DNA of 64,000 nucleotides from Lewinellaceae bacterium. GTDB lineage: Bacteria; Bacteroidota; Bacteroidia; Chitinophagales; Saprospiraceae. Numbering within the stretch: position 1 is the stretch's first letter; each line of letters begins with the position of its first letter. The notes beneath the pieces are model-generated. The model was not told the origin of the DNA and did not search any database. It saw nothing but the letters and a program-made list of their open reading frames with translations. A program made the translations under genes and the position numbers. The DNA is taken from contig JACJYN010000006.1 of the NCBI GenBank assembly GCA_020636095.1, forward strand, positions 186,001 to 250,000. The letters are read 5' to 3'. Positions 52,940 to 62,600 of the stretch are shown in pieces.

Positions 52940-54352
52940 CTACGCTCCTCCTCCCCTCACCTGCTCCAGCAGCCACTTCCTCTCGGTGAGGACTTCAGCC
53001 TTCTGAATATCCGCTTCCAGCTTTTGGCGGCCCTCCGCGTCATAGGGCGCCAGGGAAATGAGGCGTTGGACAAAGCGGATGATATTGAGATAGTTGCTGC
53101 GGTGGTAGTCGCTGAAATCCTTGCGCAGGATGAAGGTGCGCAGGCTTTCCAGCTGTGCTTCCAGGAGGTCGTATTCCTGTAGGCCGTAGTAGGCTTTGAT
53201 CAGCAGGTTTTTCGCGATGAGGTTATTGACCATATCTTTGAAATCGACACTTTGCAGGATGGCGGCGGCCTGTGATAGTTCTCCGCGGGCAAAGGCCAGC
53301 CGGGCCTGGATGAACTGAACGCTGGCCACGCGGTATTCCTCCTTCAGGCGGCCCTCGTACTCCCGGATGAAACGCTCCACCGCCTCAAATTCTCCGAGCC
53401 GGATACCGGTGGCGGCAATGTTGTAGAAGGTAAAGCGGGACAACCAGCCGTCTTCCAGCAGCACCTCCTGCTCCAGCCCCTGCTGGTACATGGCCCAGCC
53501 TTCCCGGGCGAACTCCATACTGCCCGAATTCATCTGGCGGATACAAAAATTGATGGCCAGCAGGTATAAGCCCTTCTTTTCTTTACTGGAAAATACCGGG
53601 CCGTGTTCCAGCAGCAAGCTTCGGAAACGCTGGAAATGAGGCAGATTATAGCCCTCTTTCAAAAAAGAATAACAGTAATAATAAATGGCGACCGCCGGAA
53701 TATCCAGGTACCCCAGCCGCTTGGCCTCTTCCAAAGCCAGCGGCAGGATACCAAAACGGTATGCCCGCTGGTAAACCGCAGTATGGGTAAGCTGGGTGCA
53801 GGCATACCGGAGTTTGGCCAACAGGTAGGAAATGTCGAGCGTATCCGTGATCTCCTGGAGGTGAAGCTCGGTGGTGCGTTTGGAAGCCGACTGGTATTCC
53901 AGCCATTCCGCCTGATAGGCCAGCCGCTTTTCATAATAATCGGGATCGCGCAGGGTGCTGTGCTCCAGGTGGCGGGCGGCTTTCTTCATCGTCCACCGGA
54001 ATTGCCGTTCCAGGCCCCGGCGCCGGTAGATTTGCGCCAGCGCCGTCTGTGAGCCGTAGCTGTCCTCGTTCCTGGCTTCCGCCAGCCAGAATTGTTCGAT
54101 GAGTTCGGCCAGGCCGCTCATGGTGGCCCGTATCTTCTGATCGTCGTAAGCCTCTCCTGGAAAAGTATGCTGGAAAAGCAGTTCCCGCTCCGGCATGGGG
54201 CGGCCCGCCCCCCGCCTGGCCGCCAGGTAATCGAACGCCGCCAGCACATCCGGACGGGTCGTATAATAGGGCGACTGCAGGAAGCGCCGCAGGCGCCGCA
54301 GTTCTCCGTTGCCCAGCGTTTCGAAAAGCTCATAGAGTTTGTAATGCTTCAT
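52940..54352 (-). CDS. Helical repeat protein of unknown function, 470 aa
   Basis: No signal peptide. The protein is almost entirely helical and TPR-like (NIAATGIRLGEFEAVERFI, QFIQARLAFARGELSQAAAIL, NLLIKAYYGLQEYDLLEAQLESL) with an N-terminal part (YELFETLGNGELRRLRRFLQSPYY) that I associate with Saprospiria-specific hypothetical proteins. It probably binds protein or nucleic acid partners. The gene's stop codon is the edge of a repeat element. Confidence 0.65.
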   Translation of the reverse strand: MKHYKLYELFETLGNGELRRLRRFLQSPYYTTRPDVLAAFDYLAARRGAGRPMPERELLFQHTFPGEAYDDQKIRATMSGLAELIEQFWLAEARNEDSYGSQTALAQIYRRRGLERQFRWTMKKAARHLEHSTLRDPDYYEKRLAYQAEWLEYQSASKRTTELHLQEITDTLDISYLLAKLRYACTQLTHTAVYQRAYRFGILPLALEEAKRLGYLDIPAVAIYYYCYSFLKEGYNLPHFQRFRSLLLEHGPVFSSKEKKGLYLLAINFCIRQMNSGSMEFAREGWAMYQQGLEQEVLLEDGWLSRFTFYNIAATGIRLGEFEAVERFIREYEGRLKEEYRVASVQFIQARLAFARGELSQAAAILQSVDFKDMVNNLIAKNLLIKAYYGLQEYDLLEAQLESLRTFILRKDFSDYHRSNYLNIIRFVQRLISLAPYDAEGRQKLEADIQKAEVLTERKWLLEQVRGGGA

Positions 54353-54778
54353 TTTGCCCGGATTGCGTCAGCCAACTGACAAAGTACTACAGCCTGTTGT
54401 ATTTAGTTCTAAAATACAAAAAACAACACAAAACCATCTTTAAATATAGCTTACAGCGAAAATAATGTAGTTAAGATTTCCACAAAACTGATTTACTGTA
54501 CTTGAACAGGCTGAGAAAAAGTGGAAAATTGGAGTCATAAATTTTAACCACGCACTCTCTTTGAGACACCCTGGGAGAAACTCCCTAATAACCCCAACGA
54601 GGCGGCTCATCCGGCAGGCCGGGTGAGCGCCTCGAAACCAAAGAGGGTAGGGGGGCATTGTTTCACCGGCCCTTGGAACAGAGTACTGGGTCCGCAATTC
54701 GCAATTCGCAATTTGTCAAGGAAAGGGTTGTGCATAAGAAAAATCAACATCTACGAACAAGTTCAAAAAAGTGTAATC
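54353..54778. other. Divergent intergenic region with a GC hairpin and a partial repeat
   Basis: About 426 bp. A strong hairpin lies at 54598-54634 and CGCAATTCGCAATTCGCAAT at 54688-54716, a piece of the TTCGCA repeat family, precedes the T9SS gene. No recognised riboswitch or gene. Confidence 0.4.
54598..54634. repeat. GC-rich hairpin
   Basis: CGAGGCG, GCTCA and CCGG pair in order with CCGG, TGAGC and GCCTCG around a CAGG loop, giving a 14-bp interrupted stem in the leader of the T9SS gene at 54779. Function unknown. Confidence 0.5.
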
Positions 54779-55657
54779 ATGAAAACCCTGCTCACAACGC
54801 TCTCTCTCTGTCTTTTCTTTTCCATTCACAGCCATGCCCAGGAGTGGGCCCCGGTAGGCGCCAAATGGTACTACGAAACTTACGTATGGAGCCCTTTCTG
54901 GGGCGTGGGGTATTCCGCCATTGAAGTCACCGGCGAAACGGAAGTCAATGGCATTCCGGTGAAGGTGCTCGAAGGTAAGTGTGGCTGTGCCGAATCTCCC
55001 CTGTATACCTATGAGGAGCAAGGCAAAGTTTACCTTTACGTCAAGGCGCTTCAGGAATTCCGGCTCTACTATGACTTTAACCTCTCCACCGGCGATACGC
55101 TCATTACCTTTGACGATGCCTTACTGCAAGAGGTCCCGTTGCTTATAGATTCGGTTTCCTTTCTGGACTGGAATGGGGACATCCGCAAAGTACAGCACAT
55201 TCAATACCTGGAACCCGGCTATTCAGAATGGGGCGACCGGATCATCGAGGGTATCGGCAGCAACCGGTGCCTCAACTTCATTTTTCCCACCTGTGACCCC
55301 GTGGGCGGTTATATCCGCTGCTTTGAAGACCCGAATGACGGCGTGCTGACGCTTGACCCCAGCGTGCCATCCTGCACTTATACGCCGGTAAAGGACAATG
55401 AACCCACCGCCCTCGGCTGGGAAGCCTCCCCTAATCCGGTGTCCAGCGAATTAAATATAACCATCCGGCAACCCACCGCTCTGCCCATCCACCTGCGCCT
55501 GCTCAACCAGTTAGGGCAGACTGTGGGCGAGCGGCCATTACCACCCTTTACCAAACGGGTGGGCTGGGATGTTGAAAGCTTGCCCCCGGGGCTATATTTC
55601 ATTGCAATTCAGGTGGAAGGGAAGGGGACAGAGATACGGAAAGTGATGAAAAATTAA
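54779..55657 (+). CDS. Secreted protein with T9SS type A sorting domain
   Basis: 292 aa from ATG 54779 (signal MKTLLTTLSLCLFFSIHSHA); frame upstream is leader sequence. The body (WAPVGAKWYYETYVWSPFWG, IEVTGETEVNGIPVKVLEGKC, LSTGDTLITFDDALLQEVP) is a small beta-rich domain common in Bacteroidota exported proteins. The C-terminal 80 residues (GWEASPNPVSSELNITIRQ, LPPGLYFIAIQVEGK) are a T9SS sorting domain. Function unknown; a similar gene follows 26 bp later in the same orientation, suggesting an operon. Confidence 0.82.
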   Translation: MKTLLTTLSLCLFFSIHSHAQEWAPVGAKWYYETYVWSPFWGVGYSAIEVTGETEVNGIPVKVLEGKCGCAESPLYTYEEQGKVYLYVKALQEFRLYYDFNLSTGDTLITFDDALLQEVPLLIDSVSFLDWNGDIRKVQHIQYLEPGYSEWGDRIIEGIGSNRCLNFIFPTCDPVGGYIRCFEDPNDGVLTLDPSVPSCTYTPVKDNEPTALGWEASPNPVSSELNITIRQPTALPIHLRLLNQLGQTVGERPLPPFTKRVGWDVESLPPGLYFIAIQVEGKGTEIRKVMKN

Positions 55658-55683
55658 CCCACCCGCTCTCAAACACACATACC

Positions 55684-57081
55684 ATGCATATACTATCTAC
55701 TCAACCAACCACTTTTAAAATTACCGCCTTCTGCCTGGCTATGAGCCTGGCCCTGGCCCCTGCCGCCCAAACCTGCTACGACATTCAGGGCTGGGACATC
55801 CCTTTCGACATCGCCTACGACGACGACGACAACCTGATGGTAACGGGGCGCACCGACGGCGGCCTGCTCTTCCTGCGCATCGGCCTTTCCGGGGAAACCC
55901 TGGCCCAACGAGCCATTCCTCTGGTGGAACACCCCGATGGCTATTCCATGGTGGAAGCTGATGAAGACAGTTATCTGATTGGAGGTTCTGATTACCTATA
56001 CGGCGAGCCGGGCCACAACCTGCCCTTTCTGCTCAAGGTAGACTCTGCAGGCAATGAACTGTGGCGGCGCACTTTTGCACCCGCCGGGGAGCTCGAGCCC
56101 CTCCCTATCGCTCAGCACATCATCCGGAATATGGAAGCGGAGGCCGTCTATCTGGCCACCACGGATACGGTATGGATGATTGGTTATGACGGAACCACCC
56201 TGGCGGTAAGGGCTGCCGAAGAGATGGGCATCGCCCCCTTTTACTGCGTAGATATGGTGCAAACCGAGAATGGGATAGCCATCCTCACCTTTTCCAACAA
56301 CATCCTGCACTTCGATGAAAACCTTCAGTTCCTGGGGAGCAGTATGCTCGATATATCCTTTCTGTCATTCCGTAATATCTACTCTTTTCACGCTGCCTCC
56401 GGCGGCGGCTTCCTGATCGGAGGGCAAGGAGACAACCTGGAATGGAAGGTCGTAAGGGCAGATGAACAAGGCGCTACTCAATGGGAACGCAGCTATACCT
56501 TCCCCAACTATTCCTGGGGGTATCCCAGAGATATTGAATCCTTCGAGGATGGCTTTCTGATCGTGGGCAGCCTGGCCAAGGTAGATTCCTACGGCTTCTG
56601 CCCCATCATGGTAAAGATCGGCGCCGATGGCAGCCCCCAATGGCTGAAGGAAATAGAGGAGTGCAACCCCAATAATGCCCTCGATGCTTTCGCTATCCAC
56701 CCCGATCTTGGATTGATCTACGCAGCGGGCAGAAAGTATTGCCCCCCTGGCAGCACCAACCTGGACGCCTTCGTAACCTTGCTGGATACCATTCCAACCG
56801 TCATCCTGGCGGAGGAAGCAGCAGAGGGAGCAGCATCCTTTGTCGTGTTTCCCAATCCTACCACCGGGCTCACCCGGGCTGTTCTGCCGGAGCGCCCACC
56901 CAACGCCCCCTGGCAAGTGAGCCTTTTTGACGCCGCCGGACGGTTGGTCTTACAACGCCAGGAGCGTGGCCCGAACTTCCGGCTGGATGCCGGCAGCCTG
57001 CCTCCTGCCCTGTACTTGCTGAGGGTAACGGATGGCAGGCAAGTGTTCACCCAGCGGTTGGTCGTCGCCCGGAAGGATTGA
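55684..57081 (+). CDS. Secreted beta-propeller-like protein with T9SS type A sorting domain
   Basis: 465 aa with signal MHILSTQPTTFKITAFCLAMSLALA ending PAAQT. Repeats such as DDNLMVTGRTDGGLLFLRIGL, NLPFLLKVDSAGNELWRRTF and YGFCPIMVKIGADGSPQWLKE are propeller blades of the kind found in many surface proteins of this group. The sorting tail VFPNPTTGLTRAVLPE followed by LPPALYLLRVTDGRQVF ends the protein. Likely displayed or released by the T9SS. Role unknown. Confidence 0.82.
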   Translation: MHILSTQPTTFKITAFCLAMSLALAPAAQTCYDIQGWDIPFDIAYDDDDNLMVTGRTDGGLLFLRIGLSGETLAQRAIPLVEHPDGYSMVEADEDSYLIGGSDYLYGEPGHNLPFLLKVDSAGNELWRRTFAPAGELEPLPIAQHIIRNMEAEAVYLATTDTVWMIGYDGTTLAVRAAEEMGIAPFYCVDMVQTENGIAILTFSNNILHFDENLQFLGSSMLDISFLSFRNIYSFHAASGGGFLIGGQGDNLEWKVVRADEQGATQWERSYTFPNYSWGYPRDIESFEDGFLIVGSLAKVDSYGFCPIMVKIGADGSPQWLKEIEECNPNNALDAFAIHPDLGLIYAAGRKYCPPGSTNLDAFVTLLDTIPTVILAEEAAEGAASFVVFPNPTTGLTRAVLPERPPNAPWQVSLFDAAGRLVLQRQERGPNFRLDAGSLPPALYLLRVTDGRQVFTQRLVVARKD

Positions 57082-57095
57082 GATGTTGGGCAAAC

Positions 57096-57210
57096 GGGAC
57101 TGTTCGCAGGTTCGCTGTTCGCTGTTCGCAAGGTTCGCAGGTTCGCTGTTCGCAGGTCGCAGGTCGCAAGGTGTCCTTTCGAACTCCGAACCTCCGAATT
57201 CCGAACCCCC
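57096..57210. mobile_element. GGGACTGTTCGC repeat between convergent genes
   Basis: About 115 bp from GGGACTGTTCGCAGGTTCGC to CCGAATTCCGAACCCCC; the interior is 8-bp steps (GTTCGCAG, GTTCGCTG, GTCGCAGG). It fills the gap between the stops of the T9SS gene (57081) and the lipoprotein (57212). No clear target duplication. Confidence 0.55.
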
Positions 57211-57211
57211 T

Positions 57212-57712
57212 CTACTTCCACTGATACTGGACCATGGCCCGGAAGGCGATCGACTTAGCATCGTCCCGGGAGGCGCCCTGAATGGCCAGGTCTATCTGGT
57301 TAAAGGAGATCAGGAAGGTGGGCGGATAGACGTTGTGTTCGCCCGGGAAGAAGGCCATAGGGTAACCGGAGACACTTTCCGTCTGGTATTCAGCGCCCAT
57401 ATTGCGAGCCTGCCACTCGGCGACGAGCGCGTCAAACTGCGCGGGGTCTTTGCGGATGTTACTATCCAGGATATAGATCACCAAATTATCATCCTTGGCC
57501 CGGCCGGGCAGGGTGAAGGTGCAGGCCGAGCGTTCCCCTACGTTGGCGGCGGTGGCAACAGGGTGCTCCACCGGCTCCCGCAGTATGTCTTCCAACTGCT
57601 TCAGGGTCAGCATTTCGCAAGCGGACGGCATGGTGGTGTCATGTTGTTGTCCCGTGCCGCCGCAGGCGGTTAGCAATAAGGCGATTAAAACGATCAGGCC
57701 GTTGTTTTTCAT
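57212..57712 (-). CDS. Lipoprotein of unknown function
   Basis: 166 aa from ATG 57712, lipobox LLTACG. The mature part begins PSACEMLTLKQLEDILREPVEHPV and contains GERSACTFTLPGRAKDDNL and FFPGEHNVYPPTFLISFNQIDLAIQ; the pattern resembles DUF3558-type small lipoproteins, weakly. It is convergent with the T9SS gene and divergent from the thioredoxin-like lipoprotein. Confidence 0.7.
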   Translation of the reverse strand: MKNNGLIVLIALLLTACGGTGQQHDTTMPSACEMLTLKQLEDILREPVEHPVATAANVGERSACTFTLPGRAKDDNLVIYILDSNIRKDPAQFDALVAEWQARNMGAEYQTESVSGYPMAFFPGEHNVYPPTFLISFNQIDLAIQGASRDDAKSIAFRAMVQYQWK

Positions 57713-57802
57713 TACACCAAATTTTCTGCGAAGATAATTAACCCCCGCTTTTATTGGCATGATTCTTTGGATCGAAAAATCGGTTTTAGCATCCGAGCGT
57801 AT

Positions 57803-57810
57803 TAAATTTG
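57803..57810 (+). promoter_or_regulatory. Bacteroidota-type -7 box
   Basis: TAAATTTG, a full TAnnTTTG match, 15 bp before the start of the thioredoxin-like lipoprotein; a short leader is implied. Confidence 0.5.
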
Positions 57811-57825
57811 CAGCAAAAATATCCT

Positions 57826-59259
57826 ATGAAATATGTAACGCTGGCCATTCTTGCCCTGATCACCCTGGCCTGTGGCCAGAATGCTACCGATAATCAAGCA
57901 GGTGAACGGCAGCTCGAATCTCCCGACATACAGATACAGATACAGGGCGCCCCCGCCGGCATGGCCTACCTGATCGGCAGCTTCGCCGAGCAAAATTACC
58001 GCGCCGACTCCGCCCAGATCGACGCATCGGGCGCCTTCCGTTTCAAAAGGGAGGAGCCTTACAAGCCTGGCCTGTACTATGCTTTTTTTACTAATAATTC
58101 GGCTTTTCAGATGCTTGTCGACACGGATCAAACCTTCAGCCTGTCCGCCAACGCCTCCGACGTAGTAGGCAGCATGCAGGTGTCGGGCAGCCTGGACAAT
58201 GAGTTGTTATACAAAAACCTGCAATTCGAGGCGAAGATGCAACCCCAATTCCAGGCCGTGGCCCAGAAAATGCGGGGCCTGTCTCCCGACAGCCCGGAGT
58301 ACCTGCAAGGCAAGGCCGAACAGGAAGCCCTGCTCGCCCAGCGCAAGGCCCACCTAAAGGAGATTTTCGACAGCAACCCCCAGGCGTTTTTCACAAAATT
58401 CAAAACTGCCGGCCAAAACCCGGATATTCGCGACATCCGCCAGCCCAATGGCGCAGAAGATACCACCGCCCAGGTGTACTTCTACCGCACCGAATTCTGG
58501 GACAATGTCGACTTCAGCGACGAGCGGCTCCTCTACACACCGGTCATTTTCAACAAGCTCAAACGCTATATAATGGAACTGACGCCCCAGCAACCGGACT
58601 CCATCAACAAAGCCGCCAGTTTCCTGATCGATAAGGTGCTGGACTATCCGGAATATTATAAATTCTTCGCCAACTGGATCACCATCCAATACGAGCCGAC
58701 CAAGACTACCCTGATGGACCCGGAAGCCGTCTTCGTCCACATGATCGAGAATTACTTCACCTATGACCGCGCCTTCTGGTCAGATAGCGCCGAGGTCTAC
58801 TCCCTGCAGCTGCGCGCCAATGAGATGGCCGGCAGCCTGGTTGGCCACAAAGGGCCCGATGTGCAGGCGCAGGGCCCGGACGGTAAGATGCATGCCATCT
58901 CTGATATCAAAGCCCCCTACATCGTGGTCTATATGTTCAACCCGGACTGCGAACACTGCCAGGAACAAAGCCCCAAGCTGGTGCAGTTCTACCGGGAATG
59001 GAAAAATAAGGGAGTGGAAGTCTTCGGCATCGGGGTGGACACCAATACGGAGGAGTGGAGAGCCTACCTCAAAAAAACCGGTATGGACGCCTGGCCCAAT
59101 GTGTTCGACCCCACCAACAAGGCCATCTACGGTAAGTATTTTGTGGACATCACCCCGGAGCTCTACGTTCTCAACCCGGACCGGACCATCATCGCCAAAA
59201 ACCTGAAGGTGAACCAGATTGCGAAGGTGATTGAAAGGGATATGGAGAAGCGGCGATAG
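57826..59259 (+). CDS. Thioredoxin-like lipoprotein (DUF4369/DUF5106 and AhpC/TSA-type thioredoxin domain)
   Basis: 477 aa from ATG 57826 (lipobox LALITLACG). The N-terminal domain (QIQIQGAPAGMAYLIGSFAEQNYRADSAQID) is the DUF4369-like module, the central helices (DFSDERLLYTPVIFNKLKRYI) fit DUF5106, and the C-terminal thioredoxin domain has the redox pair in FNPDCEHCQEQSPKL (C-E-H-C) and LYVLNPDRTIIAKNL. Such two-part lipoproteins are widespread in Bacteroidota and assist disulfide handling. It resembles the TlpA-like gene at 27896 in type but not closely in sequence. Confidence 0.86.
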   Translation: MKYVTLAILALITLACGQNATDNQAGERQLESPDIQIQIQGAPAGMAYLIGSFAEQNYRADSAQIDASGAFRFKREEPYKPGLYYAFFTNNSAFQMLVDTDQTFSLSANASDVVGSMQVSGSLDNELLYKNLQFEAKMQPQFQAVAQKMRGLSPDSPEYLQGKAEQEALLAQRKAHLKEIFDSNPQAFFTKFKTAGQNPDIRDIRQPNGAEDTTAQVYFYRTEFWDNVDFSDERLLYTPVIFNKLKRYIMELTPQQPDSINKAASFLIDKVLDYPEYYKFFANWITIQYEPTKTTLMDPEAVFVHMIENYFTYDRAFWSDSAEVYSLQLRANEMAGSLVGHKGPDVQAQGPDGKMHAISDIKAPYIVVYMFNPDCEHCQEQSPKLVQFYREWKNKGVEVFGIGVDTNTEEWRAYLKKTGMDAWPNVFDPTNKAIYGKYFVDITPELYVLNPDRTIIAKNLKVNQIAKVIERDMEKRR

Positions 59260-59676
59260 ATTGGATGGCTTCTTCACTGTTTATTTCCAAACCGATCAGG
59301 ATGCCAATATCACCCAAACGCATCCGGTCACCCGTTTAACATTGGACAACCTCGTACATCTTTTGTACTTTGGACATTTTGGAGAATACCCCCGGGGACC
59401 TCGTTTAAGTGCGAAATCGGAAGTCGGAAAGCCTGTCCCGGCCTTCGTGCCGGGACCGGAAAAACGGACCTTTGGCGCTCATTCCGGCCCCGATTCCGAC
59501 TTACTCCGTCAGTCGCTCCGCTCGTGTCCGACTTCAGCGTTGATTTGTCCAAAATCCAAACATCTTACACACAAGGGCTCTCAATGTGTCCGTACATTCC
59601 TGGCCCTACGGTTACGGGGCAGGCATTTGCTAACAGCTGAATAGTTGCAAAAATAAAATACGAAGGCAAGTAGGAC
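59260..59676. other. Convergent intergenic region
   Basis: About 417 bp between two convergent genes, mostly occupied by the element at 59363. The rest shows nothing recognisable. Confidence 0.4.
59363..59559. mobile_element. MITE-like element with 7-bp target duplication (TTGNACTTTGGAC family, copy 2)
   Basis: 197 bp; ends TTGTACTTTGGAC and, in reverse, TTGGATTTTGGAC. ACATCTT flanks both sides (59356-59362 and 59560-59566). GTTTAAGTGCGAAATCGGAA and TACTCCGTCAGTCGCTCCGC match copy 1 at 46719, with a short extra hairpin (CCCGGCC, then GCCGGGA). It lies about 100 bp past the thioredoxin-like lipoprotein. Confidence 0.75.
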
Positions 59677-62600
59677 TTAGAACCCTCCCACCTGCACTCT
59701 TGCCCACTGCCGGCTCTGTAGCCGGCCATTTTTTCCTTTGGCCACCAATGAAAACAAATAGCTGCCCGCAGGCAGGCTGCCCGTATCAAACGAAGTGTTA
59801 TGAACGCCTGCCCCTTGCCAACCCTCTTCCCACCTATTCACCTCCTGGCCCTGTGTGTTGAACAACCGTAGTTCCACTTTCGCTCCTTCCGCCAGCTGAT
59901 ATTCAATATGGTGCGGGCCCTCCGCCACCGGGTTGGGGTAATGACGGAGCAGCAGGCCCATGCCGGAAGCCTCTTTGGCAGGCACCAGCCCACCTATCGC
60001 TTCCAACCCAAACCAGAGGGTGGGGTACTCATCCTGATCAATAACCAATTCAAAATAACCAGGCGCCATGGGCTGCACCATAAAAGAAATGCCAGCTTCG
60101 CCGGTAGTACTCAGGGGATATACCCGCAGAGAGTCCGCTTCGATGTGCAGCCGCAGGGTGATCACCATAGGCGCCTGCACTGTCGGGCCGGTACCCCAGT
60201 TGTTGTGCACCGTTTGTGTGCCATCCCATCCCATGCCGGTATTCTGCTGTACGGTGGAGAGGGCGAGCAGGGAGCGCTGGGCCCGGGCCAACGGCGCTTG
60301 CGAGAGGGCCAGCCAGCTGACGGAGCCGAAGCGGTTGGCCTGTACCAGAGTCAACTCGCCGGCGGTGGCGCCGGCGGCATCCTCCAGGAAGCCGCTAATG
60401 GCAGAAAAACGGGGCGTAGCAGTGGCCAGCAGGCCAGCCTCGGTATCCAGGGAAGTCTGCCCGGTTTGGGTGGTATAGGGATTACTCTCCGCAGCCGGTA
60501 AAGTTGTGAAATCGGTGGTTGTGGAAGCCTGATAACTCTTCGCTCTTATGGCATGAGTGAGCCCCAGGCGCCTATCATACGGCACAAACTTACCCCAGCG
60601 GCCCTGGTTGTCGCTCTTTCCGGAGCGATACACCCAATCTTCGCTGTACTGTACCTCAACTGGTGAATCATCCTCTGCCATCAAACCTTGTCGGAAGGCA
60701 TAAGCAAAGGCCGGAAACAGCGCCATGACGGAGTTGTCGCGGTGCAGGCTAAAGAAACCATTCACGAAATTGCCATCCCACCGGCCGTCGCCGTTGTAGT
60801 CGAACCACATGATGCCGTCCACGCCATGAAAGGCGCTGTAGGCAGCCAGGGCATGCACCATTTCTGTCCGGAAGCGGTTGGGCGCCCCGTGGTTGTACTC
60901 GCTGACCGTGTAGGGTTTGTCCGCCAGCTGCAGGCCGGAGCAGATATTGGTGATGGAACTGAGGTAATCATCCTTCAGTTGGGGCTCATTCCGGATCAGC
61001 CAGTTGTAGGGGTCCCAGGGATTGCCCGGGAACCAGGGATGGTCCCAGTAGCTGTGGTCGTCGAGGTAGTCGAGATTTTCATGAAGGGAAGCGTCGCTGA
61101 CGCCGCCCAGCGCATTGGTGCCGGTGATGGGCGCCTGTATGCCCAGGTTGTCGCGCAGGTAGGCAGCCAGATCGGTAAAGTGGCCAGTCTGGAGTTGGAG
61201 ATAAAATGCCGCCATATCGGCCAGGCGGTTTTCGGTATAAAGCAGGCGTTCCGCCCAGCGGATGCGCTGCACGGCGCCTTGAGACAGGTTCTCGCCCGGC
61301 GCCAGTCCCGACTTCCAGGGGGGCGAGAGGCTGAAGGCGTCAAAGTATAAAGTGCCTTCCATTAAAGGGCTGATGGTGATGCGGCCCTGGCCGTTATTAT
61401 CTTCCGGCGCTACAAAAGAAAAGGAATAGATTTGCCATTCGTTCGTCAAGCCGTAGGTGGCCCCGGAGTACCAATTATAAGGATCATTATCGCGCATAGC
61501 CGCCACCGAAATATTTATGGGCGCACTGGCGCGGGCAGCAAACTGCAGCACATAGGCGGAATCTTTTTGCAGGGAAAAGCCGCTCTGCTTGAACTGCAGG
61601 TGCCAGTCGGTGCCGGTCACGTTGTCCACCTGCAGATGGGCGCAGTAGTTGCCTTCGTAAGGATTTTGGTTGGAGGCCGAAAGGCCGGCCTGGGCGTTCT
61701 CGTGTACTTCCAGAGACCAGGGCCAGGCCGCCGTTCCAGTTTCAAAATCGCCATTGGCCAGCAACTGCCCGGTTCCGGGGGAAGTGGCGCCGGCATTCCA
61801 GGCGGCGGCGAGGGCGGCCTGGTTGCCGTATTTATTGAGCAGCCAGGCGTGCCAGAGGCTGTCGAGTTGTACGTTGTGCCGCTGAAGCAGTCCCCCGCCA
61901 TCAGCGAAAGGGCGGAGTCTGCCCTCTTTCCAGTAACCGTAAAGGCTGTTCTCGTTGTTCATCTCCACCATGGCCAGCACGGGGTCTTCGGCAAGCGACA
62001 GGTTGGTGTAGGGGTTGACGTGCGCCATAAGCTGCTGCGCGTATTCCTTTTGAAGAAACTCCAGCCAGGGGTCAAACAGGGTGACGCCTTTGCCAAAGTC
62101 GGGCAAGGAGTCGGCGCCAGGCACCCCATCAACCTCCTGGAAGGTGCGCGAAACGTTGAGGTTCATATTCACATAGATACCGTTGCGTTTCAGCTGGGCA
62201 ATAAAGTAGTCGAGGCGGTCCAGGGTGACGGGGTTGAGTTGGCGGGTTCCATTCTGCCCGTTGAAAAAGATACTGCTGTTGGCGCCGCTCCAACTCGGGT
62301 TGTCGAGGTGGTGGAAGCGCACCAGGTTGATGCCCATCTTGCGCATACGGGCGGCGATGGCGGGAGCTTTTTCCTTCTCCGGGAAACAGGCGCCGGATAC
62401 GATGTTGACGCCCCAAAAGCGGATGGGCTCACCGCCGGCGTGGAACTGCCCGCCCGGGCTGGCACTCACCCGGTGGGCTTCCTCAATTGTGAAGGCCGGA
62501 AATTCCGGCAGGAACTCCTGGGCGGAGGAATCGTAGTAGGGCAAAAAAAAGGGGAAACCGCCGTCGAAATTCTGGGCGGGGAGGTGGAGCTGTAAGAAAA

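Noticed and set aside
54598..54634. Riboswitch in the leader of the T9SS gene
   Set aside because: A single strong hairpin without conserved aptamer sequence; not enough to call a riboswitch.
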